Source of the DNA: Hermatobates lingyangjiaoensis
Taxonomy: Eukaryota; Arthropoda; Insecta; Hemiptera; Hermatobatidae
Length of the DNA stretch: 64,000 nucleotides
Direction of reading: 5' to 3'
Assembly (NCBI GenBank): GCA_026182355.1
Contig: JAPFBL010000578.1
Span: forward strand, 101,989-165,988
Within the stretch, counting starts at the first letter, position 1, and each line of letters begins with the position of its first letter. Position numbers and translations under genes: made by a program. The notes under the pieces were generated by a model. It was not told the origin of the DNA. It made no database searches and saw only the letters and a program-made list of their open reading frames with translations. This document shows positions 10,431 through 23,300 of the stretch, one piece after another.

Positions 10431-13400
10431 GCAGAGATAACTTGAAGGAGTCAGTTTTAAGCAATGTACCAACAAAAACCTTTCTTTTATTTAAAAATGT
10501 TTAGACACAGTTGATGTTAAACTTTTTTGACTGAAACTTAACCTTAATTATGTTCATTGGTTTTGTAGAAATATAATCTTTGCTTGTTTTATTATTAAAA
10601 TATAATAATATTTCCAAATATAATAATATTTTTAAGGTTGATAATACTGTAATATATTTCAGTATCTTTGCTTTTAAGTTAATGGCCATTGAACAGACAT
10701 AGATTGTGTTTTAAGATATAATCGAACAAACTGATTGGATAATTATTCGAAGGAATAAGGGAATGAGGCAATTAACAGCATATTACAATTGCGTATAATT
10801 ATAAAAAAAATTGTACTGTAAGAACCAAAAAACTTAGAAATGAATAATTTGTTTATGTTTATATGTGAGCAATATCTAAAGATGTCATTACCAGTCATCG
10901 TGCGGCGCAGGAGGCAATAATTTGGCAGGAAGTCCACCCTCTTGCTGACTATACCAACGACTACGGGACAATTTGTGAGTGTTATTTAGAGTGAACTGTT
11001 TTTTAGTGAGTCTGTATGAGCGAGTGTGCGTGTTAATGCATACATAGAAATATTTGTGTGTACGTATGTACATGTGTAGTTGGTACACAAAGTATTTCCG
11101 TCATCCCAAACGCTTCTCAACCTGGTTATATTTTACCCTAGGTCCACCATAATGCTCTGCATTGTTGTTTTTTTATTCATTTTCCCGTTAAAAAAAAGGT
11201 ATGTTTCATATTATACCTGTTTGTATATATAAATATATATTTGATGACATTTAATATTTTATAAAAATTTAAGTCATGGGATGATTATTAAAAAAAAAAA
11301 ATCTAATTATACAATGAAAATTAAAAAAATCTGGAGTGGCCAACACTCAACTTTACTATAATTAATCATGCTATGAGATTTCTAGGTAATCGTAGAAACA
11401 TGTTTGAAATCGTTGATCTAGAGCAATCAGAAATTTTCTATTATTCAGATTAAACTGAGTGCCTCAGACTCACGTCAGGGTGCCAAAAATTATGGGAATT
11501 AAAAACCCATATATTTCTTAACACTACCAATGACAGAGTTAGAATATTATAATTAATATAAAAAAAATTTATTTCAATCTGGAGTTATCAATGAGTTAAT
11601 TAAATTTATAGTTCTTTATTTTTTAATAGAGGTTTTTTACTAGTGACGTTGAGATTAAACCAATTCAAATTTTTTTGGTCAGTCACACAGATATTAAGTG
11701 GCATTTATATTTAATTTGTATAGTGTAAACAATTATAACCTGAAATTTGTTGATAAGAAATAAAATAAGAATCAGTAGAAGTGACAGGAGTATAATGGAA
11801 GTGTTGAAAAGGGGCATTCCCTAGCGACAATGAGCAGGTATGTTTGTGTGGCAGCCCTGATTAACAACAGCCGACACTTACCGCAGCGCGATCATTCAGG
11901 GCTGCCAATACTTCATTTAGAATTTCCCATTTGAATAAGGACTTTGAGATATGTACTACTTTTACACTTCCTTACAATTATAGAAGTTTCTTTTATGATA
12001 ATTATTTTTTATTTTACTTAATAATAACGAAAAAATAATATTTTAAAAAACGGAATATCAAACTTCTTGGATATATAATATATAATGTTCCATTTAGGCA
12101 TAATATAAATATCTAAATAGGAGAGGTTTATTAGTTTTTCATTCCTCGATGTAGTACAGATAGTCATTGATTTATCCGCTTATCAATATATACGCTTATT
12201 ATTGTATATCACATTACTGAAGCATATAATATCATTAGTATAAATACAGCAGTAATAATATTTTTGAAAAAACTAAGTGAAAATTTCGTGTTACGAAATA
12301 ATCTCACACAGGAGAACAAGGCTTTTGTTCCAATAGCCAGTGGATCTCTTATATCTAATGCGACCCTCACTTATCTGACCTTATTCTACATTGAACATTT
12401 AAGAAAAGTTTCCTATTTAAAACTGGAAAATATTTATATTGCCTGAAAAATATAAGAAAAAATGTCATTTTGAGATAATGTTAAATGTATGGTTTTGGAT
12501 AATTTCATGTATTATTTTCCAAACAATATTTTTAACTCTGAATTAAGTTTACATTTTTGGTCTTTTTTAAAATTATTTATACCGGGAAATTTATGGCATA
12601 GTAGTGTTTTTAAAAATTACTTTTTTTTGTCATTGTCGAAAATCCAATTTACTCTGAGCGAGTGTTAATTTACAGTTTTGAGCTGTTTAGGGTTAAAAAA
12701 ATATTACCTCAAAACATAAAATATACTGTAATGACTCTTTTGTGAAGGTGGTTTTGAAAAAAATTATCTCACCTCATCCTTCACAGAATGTTCTATTTTT
12801 AGGTACAGTTTCATTTTGATCCGTTAAGCGGTATGGCCTATATCTCCTTCAGTATCTTTTAGATTGAATTATAAGTCAAAATTTTTATTTTCATTAAAAA
12901 AAAAATATTGTTATCAAATTCTGAAGATATTTTCATTTATTTCCAAAATTTCATTTTTTCGAAATGCCAATTTTTGAAGACTCTAGAATTACTAGTTTAG
13001 CAGGAAAAAAATGTAGTCTAAAAACAGGTTTTTTTGCCAAAAGAAGTGACTTTCCCGTCATACATAATTGCTCCCCACGTCGAACTATAGGGCTCACCTA
13101 CACTCTGAGGTTCGTCTTAGTATAAAATATCAATTTGATCCATCAAAGATTCTGGACCGTAGCTTGGCCACAAACTTTGGATGCATACTCACTCACCCAC
13201 ACACCAACAGAAATCATCAAACAATTTTTAAAACGACTTCTGGGACCTCAAAATATGTAATTTCGTCAAAATCTCGAGGTCAAACTTTTTCACGAACACT
13301 ATACTTTACTTATAATAAAGTAAAAAATATGCTTGGTGTCGAAAACGACACTCTGGCATTTACTTATATACGCAGTATTCAGTATATAGATGGTAGTAAT

Positions 13401-14240
13401 GCATTTCTATTACATTGGCCAACTAAAAAAATTGTTGCTTAAGAGTTTTTAACACTTTTTACCTTATTTAAAGAAGGTTATTCCTGAAATGTTGTCTTTT
13501 TTCTCTATCAGGTCTAGTTTTTATGCTATGGTATATAATATATACCATATAATTTATATGGTATCTATCTCTAAAGGAACGTGGATAGTTTCAATAAAGA
13601 CACGCAAATCGAAGAAACAATATTTTTATTTAGCTTTAAGACACATATTCATTAATCACACCAAAATATTTGCAATACATATACATACACGTATGCAATA
13701 CATTTGGATATCAACATATATTCTCCGTAAATATAGCAAAAACACAATTAGTTTGTTTAAGGAATGTCGTCTAGGAGAGGATGTAGCCATACTTCATTTT
13801 TACTTCAAAAATCTGCAACGCAGATTAATTTTTGTCTCCCCTATAACTATGAACTCCAAAAGTGACTACATTATTGTAATTTAAAACACACAGGCCAACG
13901 TTCAAATATTTAATATTTTAGATATTATTTGTTTCTATTTTATATTTTTTACCTCAATCAAAATCCCGCCTCTAGACATACCGCCCGAGGCGGATTGCTT
14001 CTTTCATCCCTCCTTCGTTACGTCACTCATTCCTCAACGCTAGGAGCCCAAACTCTATCAAAAATATAGAATTCTTATAAAGAGTAACTTGATTCTGTTT
14101 TATTTTTCATTTTGTTATCCATTTTATTAAAATATAAATTCTGATTATATATTTGCTTGACTTCGACGCCAACTCTTAGAAGGAAAAATAATTCAGTTTA
14201 ACCAAGCTATGTTTTCAAGGTAATTGTTTTCTTCTATTAA
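10430..14240. other. AT-rich sequence without recognised gene
   Basis: Two open frames of 124 and 131 codons (13068-13442, 13489-13884) have no recognised motifs and the composition of the flanks. Small GC-rich hairpin at 11849-11905. Otherwise nothing seen. Confidence 0.5.
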
Positions 14241-14251
14241 GACTAGTAATA

Positions 14252-14553
14252 GGCCAGGTTTGCTCAGTGGTTAACGTACTCTTCTCTGGGCTGGTAGTCC
14301 GGAGTTCGATCCCCACCTGGCCCTTGATTTATTCACGCTGGAGGTGAATAAATCTGAGTTCGGAGAGGACGTTAAGCCGTCGATCCCGAGCCTAGTACGA
14401 TGAAAGGTACTCGTTACAGATCCCTACTTGAAATGCACTTGAGGTAGGTAAAATTTAGAGGACTCTCAATGCAGAATCTATAGAATCACCGATCAAACAA
14501 AAAGTCGGTAAATGGCTGACGTTATCACCCGCTAGGAGATCGGTTTAAACAAT
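14252..14553 (+). repeat. tRNA-derived SINE, long-tail form
   Basis: Same order as 8117-8426: tttgctcagtggttaacgta, GAGTTCGATCCCC, ggacgttaagccgtcgat, tcgttacagatccctac, and the tail gatcaaacaaaaagtcggta to cggtttaaacaata. Confidence 0.87.
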
Positions 14554-14689
14554 AAAAAAAAGACTAGGTTAAAAAATATAAGGTATCATATAGTATGTCA
14601 TATCGCACAGGCTTAGGAACGTCTTCTTAAGATGTAAATTCCGTATTACGATTTAAAAATTAGGGATGGTGTTTGTCACCATCACTACC

Positions 14690-14870
14690 AAACATAGTGA
14701 AGCAGGTTTGGTTATGTTGCAGAGACATTTCTCAAGGAACCACACATAGATCAAAGCATAGCATAGGTCTTTTATCACAGCATAAAATAAACATTCACCA
14801 TTGAGAGATCTAATTTTTTGAATAACTCAAGTATATTTAGAGTAGGAATCTTTAAAACATGTTTAATTAA
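14690..14870 (-). repeat. SINE tail fragment
   Basis: aggtttggttatgttgcaga, accacacatagatcaaagca, aaacattcaccattgagaga and aactcaagtatatttagagt correspond in inverse to the short SINE tail. Confidence 0.6.
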
Positions 14871-15449
14871 AGTGAACTCCAGTCTTTGCATTCACGATAT
14901 TTACACTGAAAGATCCAAAACTACAAACCAAATTTATGTTAACACGGTTCAACTGCAAAAGCAGTTGGTTAAGCAACATATTAGATAAAATTAATAAAAT
15001 AGAAAAGGTGTAAGAAATAACAAAAAGAAAAAAATAATATAAAAAGAAATGTAAACTCTATAGAGAAACTGAACAAACATAACACACGAAAAACAAAATG
15101 AGATAAAGTAATATGTCAAGAATCGAAAAAAATGTAATGAAGCCCTTAACGTGAAATTAAAATGTAAAAAGGGAACACAGAGTAACAGACAAGTTATTGT
15201 GGAAAATAATTATCTTCTTGAATTCTTTATATCGCATGTGTTTTTTTCTATTAATTTTTTACTACGTTTATTGACTTCTTTATAGTAACCTTATGTATAA
15301 ATATTGATAGAAGTATGCAGCGTGAAGAAAAAACAAAATGAAACTTTTGACAGGACTCAGTTTGTTTTTCGTCAGTTCGGTTATAGAACTGAGAGAGTTC
15401 TGGTAAAAGTATTATTTTATTATATATACATATATAATAAAATAAAACG

Positions 15450-15655
15450 GTGCATCGGACTTTTAAAAAAAACAATTAAAAAGAAGTTAGGAAAAGATAA
15501 CAGATAGACAAAGGAATAACTCACTTCGATATTTGCAGTTTGCTTCTCAACGCGAGTACTTGCACTTCTTCCTGATGACGACGGATGTCGAAATATCGAA
15601 GTGAGTTATTTCTTTGTCTATCTGTGTGCTACCTTCTTTTTAATTGGTTATATAT
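15450..15655. repeat. Fold-back, AUAU hammerhead family
   Basis: Arms 15450-15535 and 15588-15655 share ataactcacttcgatattt and its complement, plus agatagacaaag. The right arm has the complete ribozyme motif at 15568-15601. Same family as 43817-43992 and 53205-53445. Confidence 0.75.
15568..15601 (+). ncRNA. Hammerhead-like ribozyme motif, AUAU family, complete core
   Basis: CTTC, CTGATGA, C, stem II GAC-GGAT-GTC, GAA, palindromic stem III ATAT, C, GAAG. Stem I CTTC/GAAG is perfect. The predicted cleavage site is after C15597. The sequence after it (gtgagttatttctttgtcta) is inverted at 15500-15530. Confidence 0.7.
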
Positions 15656-15720
15656 ATATAAGATTTGTTATGGTTGAAAGGTTTTAGTTTTTTTTCCATT
15701 TCTTATTGTGGTTTCATCAT

Positions 15721-15778
<58 letters not shown>

Positions 15779-15779
15779 A
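15721..15779. repeat. TA microsatellite
   Basis: About 58 bp of TA repeats with one interruption (taata). Confidence 0.95.
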
Positions 15780-16833
15780 TGTTTTCGCTTCTGTGCAGCG
15801 CATGTATATGTATGTGGATGTGACTTTACGAACATGTTTATGTGCGCTGTCTATATTTATGTGTGTTCATGTATATTTATCTTAGGGAGGGAGGGAGGGA
15901 GTGATACAGAAACACATTTTCTCGTGTGTTTTCGTTTTTTCACTGATTTTGTTGCCTGCTTCTAAAAATTGACAAAACACAATAATCTATGACTCGTTGT
16001 AGCAGTGATTCAATGAAAATTATCTTTGATTGGGGTAATGAAACCAGTTGTTTACATTGCAATCAGAATCACAAACGTATATGTAATTTCTATCATGTAT
16101 CACCATGTAGAATAAGTGTCATTATGAGTAAATATTTCCATACATACTTCAAGAATCAGCTAAAGAATGATTGTTAATATTTACTTTCTTATATAAAATG
16201 TATATAACATTTGTAGATGTCAATATATACCCTGCGATGTATAAATATTGAATGTATATTGTTATAAATTTGGACAAAAAAGAGAAAATTCTTTTATAAC
16301 TTCTAGTGGAACAATACATAAACTTTTAGAAATAATTATTACTAAAATGACAGAAGTATAGGTCATTATTTTAAGATACATTATACATGGAATATTTTAC
16401 TAAGCAAATGAACTGAAAACAACATGGAGTGATTTGATTGGAAATGCCAGTTAGCATATAATTAATGGAGTACAAAGGACCATGATTCAAGTTTAATCAA
16501 TCATTTGTGCTATTGGGTAGGCTCAAAGCCAAAGGGCTATTAGCTAGCGGATATGTGTGTCATTCAACTCAGTATATATCAGTGCAAAATTTCAAAAGTG
16601 CAATTAGTAGCTGCACAAAGCCTTGTGAGTTTCGCTTAGAGGCAATATAATTTTATAGTAGTATCACTCGCATTAGAAAAATAAAAAGAAACTATAAAGT
16701 TTATATCTTATATGCAAAAGGTGGGTGAATTTTAAGATAAAAGTTGGTCTTCAGAGCTAATTAAAAAAAATCAAAATAACAAAAATGTCAGTCATAGCTA
16801 AATCTATAGTTTTTTAAACTGTCCATTATTTAC

Positions 16834-16836
<3 letters not shown>

Positions 16837-16880
<44 letters not shown>

Positions 16881-16969
16881 AATAGAACATCTTTCTAAAA
16901 AGATTATTAATGCTGAAGCCGCTGTGCTTTTTAACAACACTTGTTTAAAAGAAGACTTGCTGCCAGTAT

Positions 16970-17025
<56 letters not shown>

Positions 17026-17030
17026 AATAT
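16837..17030. repeat. TA microsatellites flanking a PLE fragment
   Basis: TA tracts at 16837-16879 and 16978-17023 border the PLE N-terminal relic. Confidence 0.9.
16880..16972 (+). pseudogene. Penelope-like element, N-terminal ORF fragment
   Basis: The plus strand reads EHLSKKIINAEAAVLFNNTC then LKEDLLPVYT. This is the same conserved N-terminal block as 6880-7014. It is embedded between two TA microsatellites (16837-16879 and 16978-17023) and is truncated on both sides by them. Confidence 0.6.
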
Positions 17031-17046
17031 TTCACATAAACACGTT

Positions 17047-17153
17047 AAATAACAATCAATGATCAAACCACAATAAGAAATGGGAAAACAGACTAAGATC
17101 TTTCAACCGTTGAAAGATCTTAGTCTTGTTTTCTTATTTCTTATTGTGGTTTG

Positions 17154-17160
<7 letters not shown>
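17047..17160. repeat. Hairpin, AGAUCU family without ribozyme core
   Basis: atgatcaaaccacaataaga and its complement flank a collapsed centre, gactaagatctttcaaccgt then tgaaagatcttagtc. The CTGATGA box is absent. Confidence 0.8.

Positions 17161-17191
<31 letters not shown>
17156..17191. repeat. TA microsatellite
   Basis: Uninterrupted TA repeats immediately after the 17047-17160 hairpin. Confidence 0.92.
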
Positions 17192-17193
<2 letters not shown>

Positions 17194-17215
17194 AAACAGG
17201 AATACGATCTAAAAG

Positions 17216-17345
17216 GACAACAAATGTTTCATGGTGAATCACAAACAAAGAACTAAGGAACAAACACACTTACTGTCTCTAATTTTTGGTTGAACCGTCA
17301 TCAGGAGTGTTGAGATAGGGACATCAAGCGCACTTGTTAAGCGAC
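17216..17345 (-). repeat. AAUU-family terminal repeat with degraded core
   Basis: On the minus strand: CTCAACACTCCTGATGACGG, TTCAACC, then AAA-AATT-A-GAGA. This is the AAUU family with G12 changed. It shares the upstream tract cgcttaacaagtgcgcttga with 26160-26240. Confidence 0.65.
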
Positions 17346-17424
17346 GGTTGGAGCTTATATATATATATATATATGTACATAAGGTATTGTTTTCTTGACC
17401 ACAATAACTAATAAACACTTTTTT

Positions 17425-17795
17425 CTTCCTCTCAGAATTTTGGTCAGGGTTAATATATGGAATCACCTTTTTGCTAACATTTCGTCATTATTTTAAGACC
17501 ACCTCAGGGCTATAAACTAACAAAACCAATAGAAATTTGTCATATCTACTCTATATACATCATAAAAAAATTATTAGAAGTTTAAAAGTAAAATAAAGTA
17601 AAAAGTAAAAAAGGTATTAGAAGCTAGCCTAGTGTAAGTAATTATTTTTGAATTTTTTATGATGAATGTAAAGTAGGTATGACAAATGTTCATTGTTTTT
17701 GTTAATTTAAAGTCCTGAGGATGTCTTAAAATAAAGACCAAACTTTGGCGAAAAGGTGATTTCACATATTAACCCTCACCAAAATTCCAAGAAGA
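17425..17795. repeat. Fold-back with degraded hammerhead-like cores
   Basis: Left arm 17425-17575 (ggtgattcc-type edge, tttcgtcattattttaagac) is inverted at 17650-17795. The plus copy reads CTGAGGA, T, GTCTT...AAGAC, CAA, so the GAA box is lost. Confidence 0.7.
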
Positions 17796-17813
17796 AGAAA
17801 AAAGTGTTTATAT

Positions 17814-17818
<5 letters not shown>

Positions 17819-17853
<35 letters not shown>
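17819..17853. repeat. TA microsatellite
   Basis: TA repeats shortly after the 17425-17795 fold-back. Confidence 0.92.
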
Positions 17854-17856
<3 letters not shown>

Positions 17857-18230
17857 TTCTTCTCTGTAAACCTACTCAGTGTTAAAAAAAAGGCTGTATT
17901 TTAATTCTATGTTCATGAATTTATATCAATATTATCAGTGTAACGCTTTTAATAGATGAAATCAAGCGTATTTACAAAACCTTAATATTTCTCACTTCAT
18001 CTATAAAGTATCTATAAAGCAAACTTTGACATCATTTGAAGATGAGGAACGTTTTTTAAGAATAATTTTTGTTAATAATCCTCTTTAGTCCATGCGTAAA
18101 AGTCATGGCTTCCTTCATGAAAAAGTTAGATATCTCTGTTGTATTTAGAAGTGATGATAACTTGCTGAAATGACTGATCAATAAAGTTATGAGAAGATGA
18201 AAATATTATTGTGTAAAAGAAAACAAGTGT

Positions 18231-18507
18231 ATATTAGCTTATATTGAACAGACGGACAAAGGTCTTTTCAGGGATATACAACACAAGTAATCCTTCCATC
18301 AGAAGAGGATAAGGAAAAAATATATCCTTATATTCATTCACATTCAAACCACAAATATTTCCATGAACTGTGAAAAAGTAAAAGAAATAGTATTTATGCC
18401 TTCTGAAAGAAAGAGAAACATTATTGATAGGGCACTCATAAAGAAATGTTGTAAGAGTTTAGTCAACAATAACCCAGGTGCTTTAAATTTTATGAAATTG
18501 TGACTGA
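18231..18507 (+). pseudogene. Penelope-like element, C-terminal GIY-YIG endonuclease end (relic)
   Basis: PLEs encode a reverse transcriptase and usually a C-terminal GIY-YIG endonuclease. Here CILAYIEQTDKGLFRDIQHK resembles the second half of that endonuclease (the Y-GQT-RGLF-R--EH pattern). It is followed after a stop by HIQTTNISMNCEKVKEIVF, equivalent to the H--TGHS-NWE region, and then MPSERKRNIIDRALIKK, the ER---ES-LIK tail. At least one in-frame stop (after IQHK) breaks it, and the reading ends at MKL-stop. The tail closely parallels the frame at 5435-5637, so the two are relics of related elements. The catalytic first half of the domain and the polymerase are absent. Confidence 0.72.
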
Positions 18508-18784
18508 AAAAAAAGTCAAACAGATATTACTAGTTATAATTTAATTGGGTTGAACCCTGTCAATGCAACTAATTTTTTTAGTAATTTAAACGAATTTACT
18601 CTCTGATTTCAGATTTTCTCCGATTCCGTGAAATACGAAAGATCTTAAAGCGTAGATCTCCAATTTTTATGGTAAGTTTATTTATTTTTTTTGTTTTTAT
18701 AGAGGGTTGAGAGACTGACAAAATCAGTTCTCCGATGCTGATTCCACGAGGAAATATTGCATCTCCAATGTAATAAATTTTGGC

Positions 18785-18973
18785 TACATCTAGTGTATTT
18801 AGACTAAGGATTTTTAACGAGTACCTGATATCGAAGAACCGACGGTTTAACGGTTTAACGTCCTTTCTGATGGACGACGTGTTCAGATTTGACACCTGGC
18901 ACGTGAATAAATCGGGAGCCCGAGTGGGTATCGAACCCCGGACCTACACGTTGCCACTTAGCTAACCTGGCCC
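18785..18973 (-). repeat. tRNA-derived SINE, 5' part
   Basis: On the minus strand: gggggccaggttagctaagt, GGGGTTCGATACCC, gtgaataaatctg-like body and tcaggtactcgttaaaaatc. Truncated before the tail. A short internal duplication (ggtttaacggtttaac) is present. Confidence 0.8.
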
Positions 18974-19977
18974 CCTTATTATAAGTTACTTGAATATTTA
19001 TATCAAATGTAATCGTGATATTTTTATGTATATGGTTGACTTCAGGAAAGGAAGGGACTTGGATAAGTTACTGATTTTTATATCCATTTAGATTGTCAAC
19101 CGTGGAGTAACCTGCATATTCGAACAGTACTAAATGTTAACTGATACTGTGCATGTATATCAGTTACAGTTTCCGTGTGACTCTGAAAAATACCAGTTGT
19201 GTTGGTTCAACAATATTACCTCAATTTAATAATTTATTTCCTGTGATTTAGACGTTGAGGTATAAAATCTCAGATTTACTCTTTTTAAGTAACGTATTTT
19301 TTTTTTTTAAATAAAGTTCCATAATTGTAAAACTTAATGAAATAACCAACTTAATTCATCAGAAACTTGAAAATTTGAAAGGAAAGTTGTTAAAAGTTAA
19401 GGTAACGAATGTAAATGCAGGAACTGTTGATTGGCTGAAGAGAATTGCCCGCTAATTTAGCCCCATCGAGGAAACCAGATGGTTCTTGGGTAAGGCGCGT
19501 TTGATTCAGATTTAATTCCCTTTCAAGCGGAAGTCTGCGTAATTTCTGCCTTCAGACCACTTTATCATTCCTTTAGCGAGCTAAGTTTCATTTTTATTTT
19601 TTTTTTTTTAAGAAAATTTTCAAGGAATTAAATTTTATCAAAATATATCTCCAGTTTAATGAAAGCTGCCTGCCATTTGAGTGCATTTGATTCAAAATTA
19701 TTTTAATTGTGACTTGATGTTTGTTATAATTTAATTTTTTTTTTAAAAAAATCAAAATATTAAATTAACTTTTTTTTTTGTTATGGTCGCAGATGTGGTC
19801 CTGTGGTTTGCATACGGCATACACTGTCGTTCTTTTACTTCATTTCTGGATAGAAATTATGGAATAAGGTTCCTAGTAAAAGTTTTCATCATATATTAAG
19901 CGTGTTCACACTCATAGTTTTTTCTTCGAGATTATCCAGCATAAAAGTTATTACATTGTACCAAGTTACTTGAAAAG

Positions 19978-20395
19978 CTAGGTTAGGTTGCTCTGGCAGT
20001 TCTTCAAGAAACACACATAATGTCATACCACACTGTGATACCACGCAATGAACATTCTACATTGAGAGTCTCAATTTTCGCCTAACTCAAGTGTAATTAT
20101 AGTAGCGATCTTTAACAAGTACCTGACATTGTACAGGTTTGGAACAGATGGCTTAACGTCCTCTCCGATGGACGACGTGCTCAAATTTATTCACCTCGTA
20201 AATAAATTGAGGGCCAGAGTGGATATCGAACACAGTACAAGTTCGGGACAGACATCCTAGCGTCCTCTCTGAGAGATGACGTGTTCAGAGTTTTTCACCT
20301 TGCATGTGAATAAATTCAGAGCCAGAGCGTGGTATCAAAAACTGCACCTACCAATCCATAAGAGAGTACTTTGCCACTGGGATAACGTGACTTCC
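19978..20395 (-). repeat. tRNA-derived SINE, duplicated body, short-tail form
   Basis: The minus strand shows two successive body segments (cgtcctctccgatggacgac and cgtcctctctgagagatgac in plus text), then the alternative tail: attctacattgagagtctca, gtataccacacag-like tract and agaacagccagag-like end. Confidence 0.7.
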
Positions 20396-20399
20396 CATC

Positions 20400-22080
20400 T
20401 TCAGTCTAGCTAAGAATCCGATGAAAGCAATGAATCATCTTTCGCAAGTCTTATGATTTATAATCATCATTGAGGTAATCCACTAATCAATAATTAAATG
20501 TGTGTAAAAGTTGTACGTAACGATATTAGACTTGTTTAACATGAAAAATGTATCATTAAGAAGTGCTAACTGGCAAGATTCGAGAGTCTAGCGACTTCTT
20601 GTCATTATACAGGCAAACTTTCGACAAAATCAAATGTTTCTAGCATTACACTGGAAACAAATGTTGTTTCTCTTAATCGAGTAGTAATTTAAAAGCCAAC
20701 TACGGTTGTGGTCTCACCCAAATAAAGCGGAAACATCTTATCCACTTGCAGTCTCTGAACTTTGTGTTAACATTCCTTTCCCCTGATAACTCCTTTTTTT
20801 CAAGTAGAACTTACAAGTTTAACATGAGATAAAATAATTAGACTTTAATACTTATAAATACTTTACAATACTTTAATTTGACTGAATAACTCGAAACTGA
20901 AAAATGGGTCCATTTCATAAAAAATAAAAGAAGAAAAGTGATTGAAATCATTATGAACAATCATCATGAATTGACCATTCTAATGAATGACTTGCTGTGT
21001 CTTTAAAACTACAATCGTGCCAGTATAAATCACAGATTCATTAAAGATTGTATTTGAAAAATCTATGAGTTCCTAGGAGTTAGTCATTAAATGGTATTTA
21101 CACAAAAATATGAATTTCTGAAAAATTTGCCTTAAACGTAAATGATTTTGAGAAGGGAAGAAGTGTATTTGATGTTTGTTATTTTGTTAGCCATTCAATA
21201 ACGGTCAGGTGGAATATAACAAGGGATTCCTTGAAGCAGGAATTTTCTTTTCAATTATTTTAAACATTCCATTCTCAGAAGATATGAATATTTTATTATA
21301 GTGTGCCGATTATATAGTGATATAGTAGCTTCTAATCTAAGACAGCAAAGAATACAGCTTTTCTAATAAATAAAATAATTCATTCGTACTTTAAAATCAG
21401 TATATAGTACCTAACTTTAAGAATTTATAAGTACATTTATATCTATACTCATTTGTCTGAGCATTTCATAGCAGGAGTATCTTCATCAAATCAATTTCAC
21501 TCTCGACTCAACATGTTTTATAGTCATCTACATTCATCTTATAAAAGAAATAACCAATTTCATATTACCTATTTTGTGAAACAAATGGCAAATATAACTA
21601 AAATTTATTAAACTTTGAAAATAAAACACCAGTTGAACTGAAAGAAATGAGCCAAGGGGCAAACAAATATTCCGCTCTGTTATAGACTCTCAACTTTCCA
21701 CTTTCACATCAAGTAACCAATTTCAAACTTTACCTGGATGGAAATATCAGAGAAAACTACATTAAACATAAATGAAGTAGACATAGAACAAAGTTTTCGA
21801 GTTTCCATTATATGCTCTTTGCTATCACAATTATAAATAATTAAATTTAACTAGACTTAAATTAGTTAACTATTTTCACTGTTTATATATAAATTCTTTT
21901 AAATTTTCTGATCTAATTAAAGATAAGTTCTATGATGATAAGCATGTATTCTAAGTTTTTCTAGCTTTTTTTAACGGGAACCTATTTCTAGATTGTAAAG
22001 ATTCTAAATTTTTTGCCAGATTCAAAACATTATGAAGGAGTGGTTATATCATGTTAGTTTGTAAGCTACTGTTTGTATGT
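20400..22080. other. AT-rich sequence without recognised feature
   Basis: No coding, RNA or repeat-family signal seen on either strand. Confidence 0.55.
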
Positions 22081-22301
22081 TATGTTAGGTTAAGTTACAG
22101 TGGTAGTCTCAGAAGAGAACACACGTATGCTGAACATTTAACTCCTTCTGTTTGTGTGTTACTCTCTGTTGGAATATGGCTCTTAGGGATGGTTGGTCAA
22201 AACTGGCAGAATGACTCAACACTATAGTACCAACTAAGACTTTACCACCCTTTCCATGTTTAATTTGACTGACCTCTGTAGAGCCAACACTTATATACAT
22301 C

Positions 22302-22430
22302 AATAATCAAACCAGAATGTGAAATGGGAAAAAAGACTAAGATTGGTTTGACTCTGATGAAGACCGCTTGTTACGGTTGAAAGATCTTAGTCTTTTTCCC
22401 ATTTCATATTGTGGTTTGATCATTGATTGT
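22302..22430. repeat. Hairpin, AGAUCU hammerhead family
   Basis: Left arm caataatcaaaccagaatgt ... gactaagat is inverted at 22382-22430. It encloses the complete plus-strand motif 22350-22392. Confidence 0.85.
22350..22392 (+). ncRNA. Hammerhead-like ribozyme motif, AGAUCU family, complete core
   Basis: GACT, CTGATGA, A, stem II GACCG-CTTGTTA-CGGTT, GAA, palindromic stem III AGATCT, T, AGTC. Stem I (GACT/AGTC) is perfect, stem II has five pairs including one G-U, and all core bases fit. This is the cleanest member of its family. Related copies lie at 43697-43731 (5' half lost), 56303-56345 and 62418-62460 (altered). Confidence 0.75.
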
Positions 22431-22619
22431 AATTTCGCATGTTTATGTGAAATCTTGTTATATCTATACATATATTCAAAACAATTAAGAGATAACATGC
22501 TCACATCCAGATATAACAACAACTACTCGTATATTACAAACAAAATGAAAAAAATAAGTATAACAGGAAAATTAGATTACAGTGGTTACCAAGTTAGAAC
22601 ACACATAGGCCAAATATCG

Positions 22620-22995
22620 GTCTTTGTGATACACTTAATGAACCTTCTACATTGAGAATCCTAAATATTGTCTAACCGAAGTGTACCTTGCATCGTGCAT
22701 GCTTGAGACTAATACCTTAACGTCTTCTGAGAGTAATAATTGATCTGCTAAGTTTTTTTTTCTAACTCTCGTTTGAATAATTAGAGGTTCAGAGTAAATA
22801 TCAAATCCAGAACCTATCAGTCCAGAGGTGAGTCATGCCCTCAATTTAATCACGAGGGGAGTCAAGGATGGTTTGACGTTGTCAGTCTCGTGCCCGTACG
22901 ACGTCAGATACTCGTTAAAGATACCTACTCTAAGTACACGTAACTTAGGGAAAATTTAGGACTCCCAATTTAGAATGTTGATTGTATTACATCAC
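22620..22995. repeat. Two SINE fragments in inverted order
   Basis: Left, minus: cttctacattgagaatccta and taccttaacgtcttctgaga. Right, plus: tcagatactcgttaaagata and gaatgttgattgtattacat, the short tail. Head sequences are degraded. Confidence 0.65.
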
Positions 22996-23300
22996 AAAGG
23001 CGAACGCAATCTTTGTTGTATGTGTGTTCTATCCTGGTACAGTTATTGAAACCTAACATAAGCAAACTGTTTTACATACTCCCAAAAAGATGGCTTGTAA
23101 AAATCTGTATATACTACTTAAAGAATGCTTAATGATGAACGGGACTTAAACCACCAGTACTTAATAGCTACGGCTCACCTGCTAACAACCTGACCACAAT
23201 CCTACTGTACTGTAACCTTTATTTAGCCATAAATAAAGTTCATTGTAGGGTAAAAATCTAATGAAATGTTCTCCACATATAAAAATTTTAATGATATAAA

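Noticed and set aside
13068..13442. 124-codon open frame on the plus strand, with a 131-codon frame following at 13489-13884
   Set aside because: No recognised motif, composition like the flanks, no splice context linking them; the text resembles non-coding AT-rich DNA. Chance frames of this length are expected in 64 kb.
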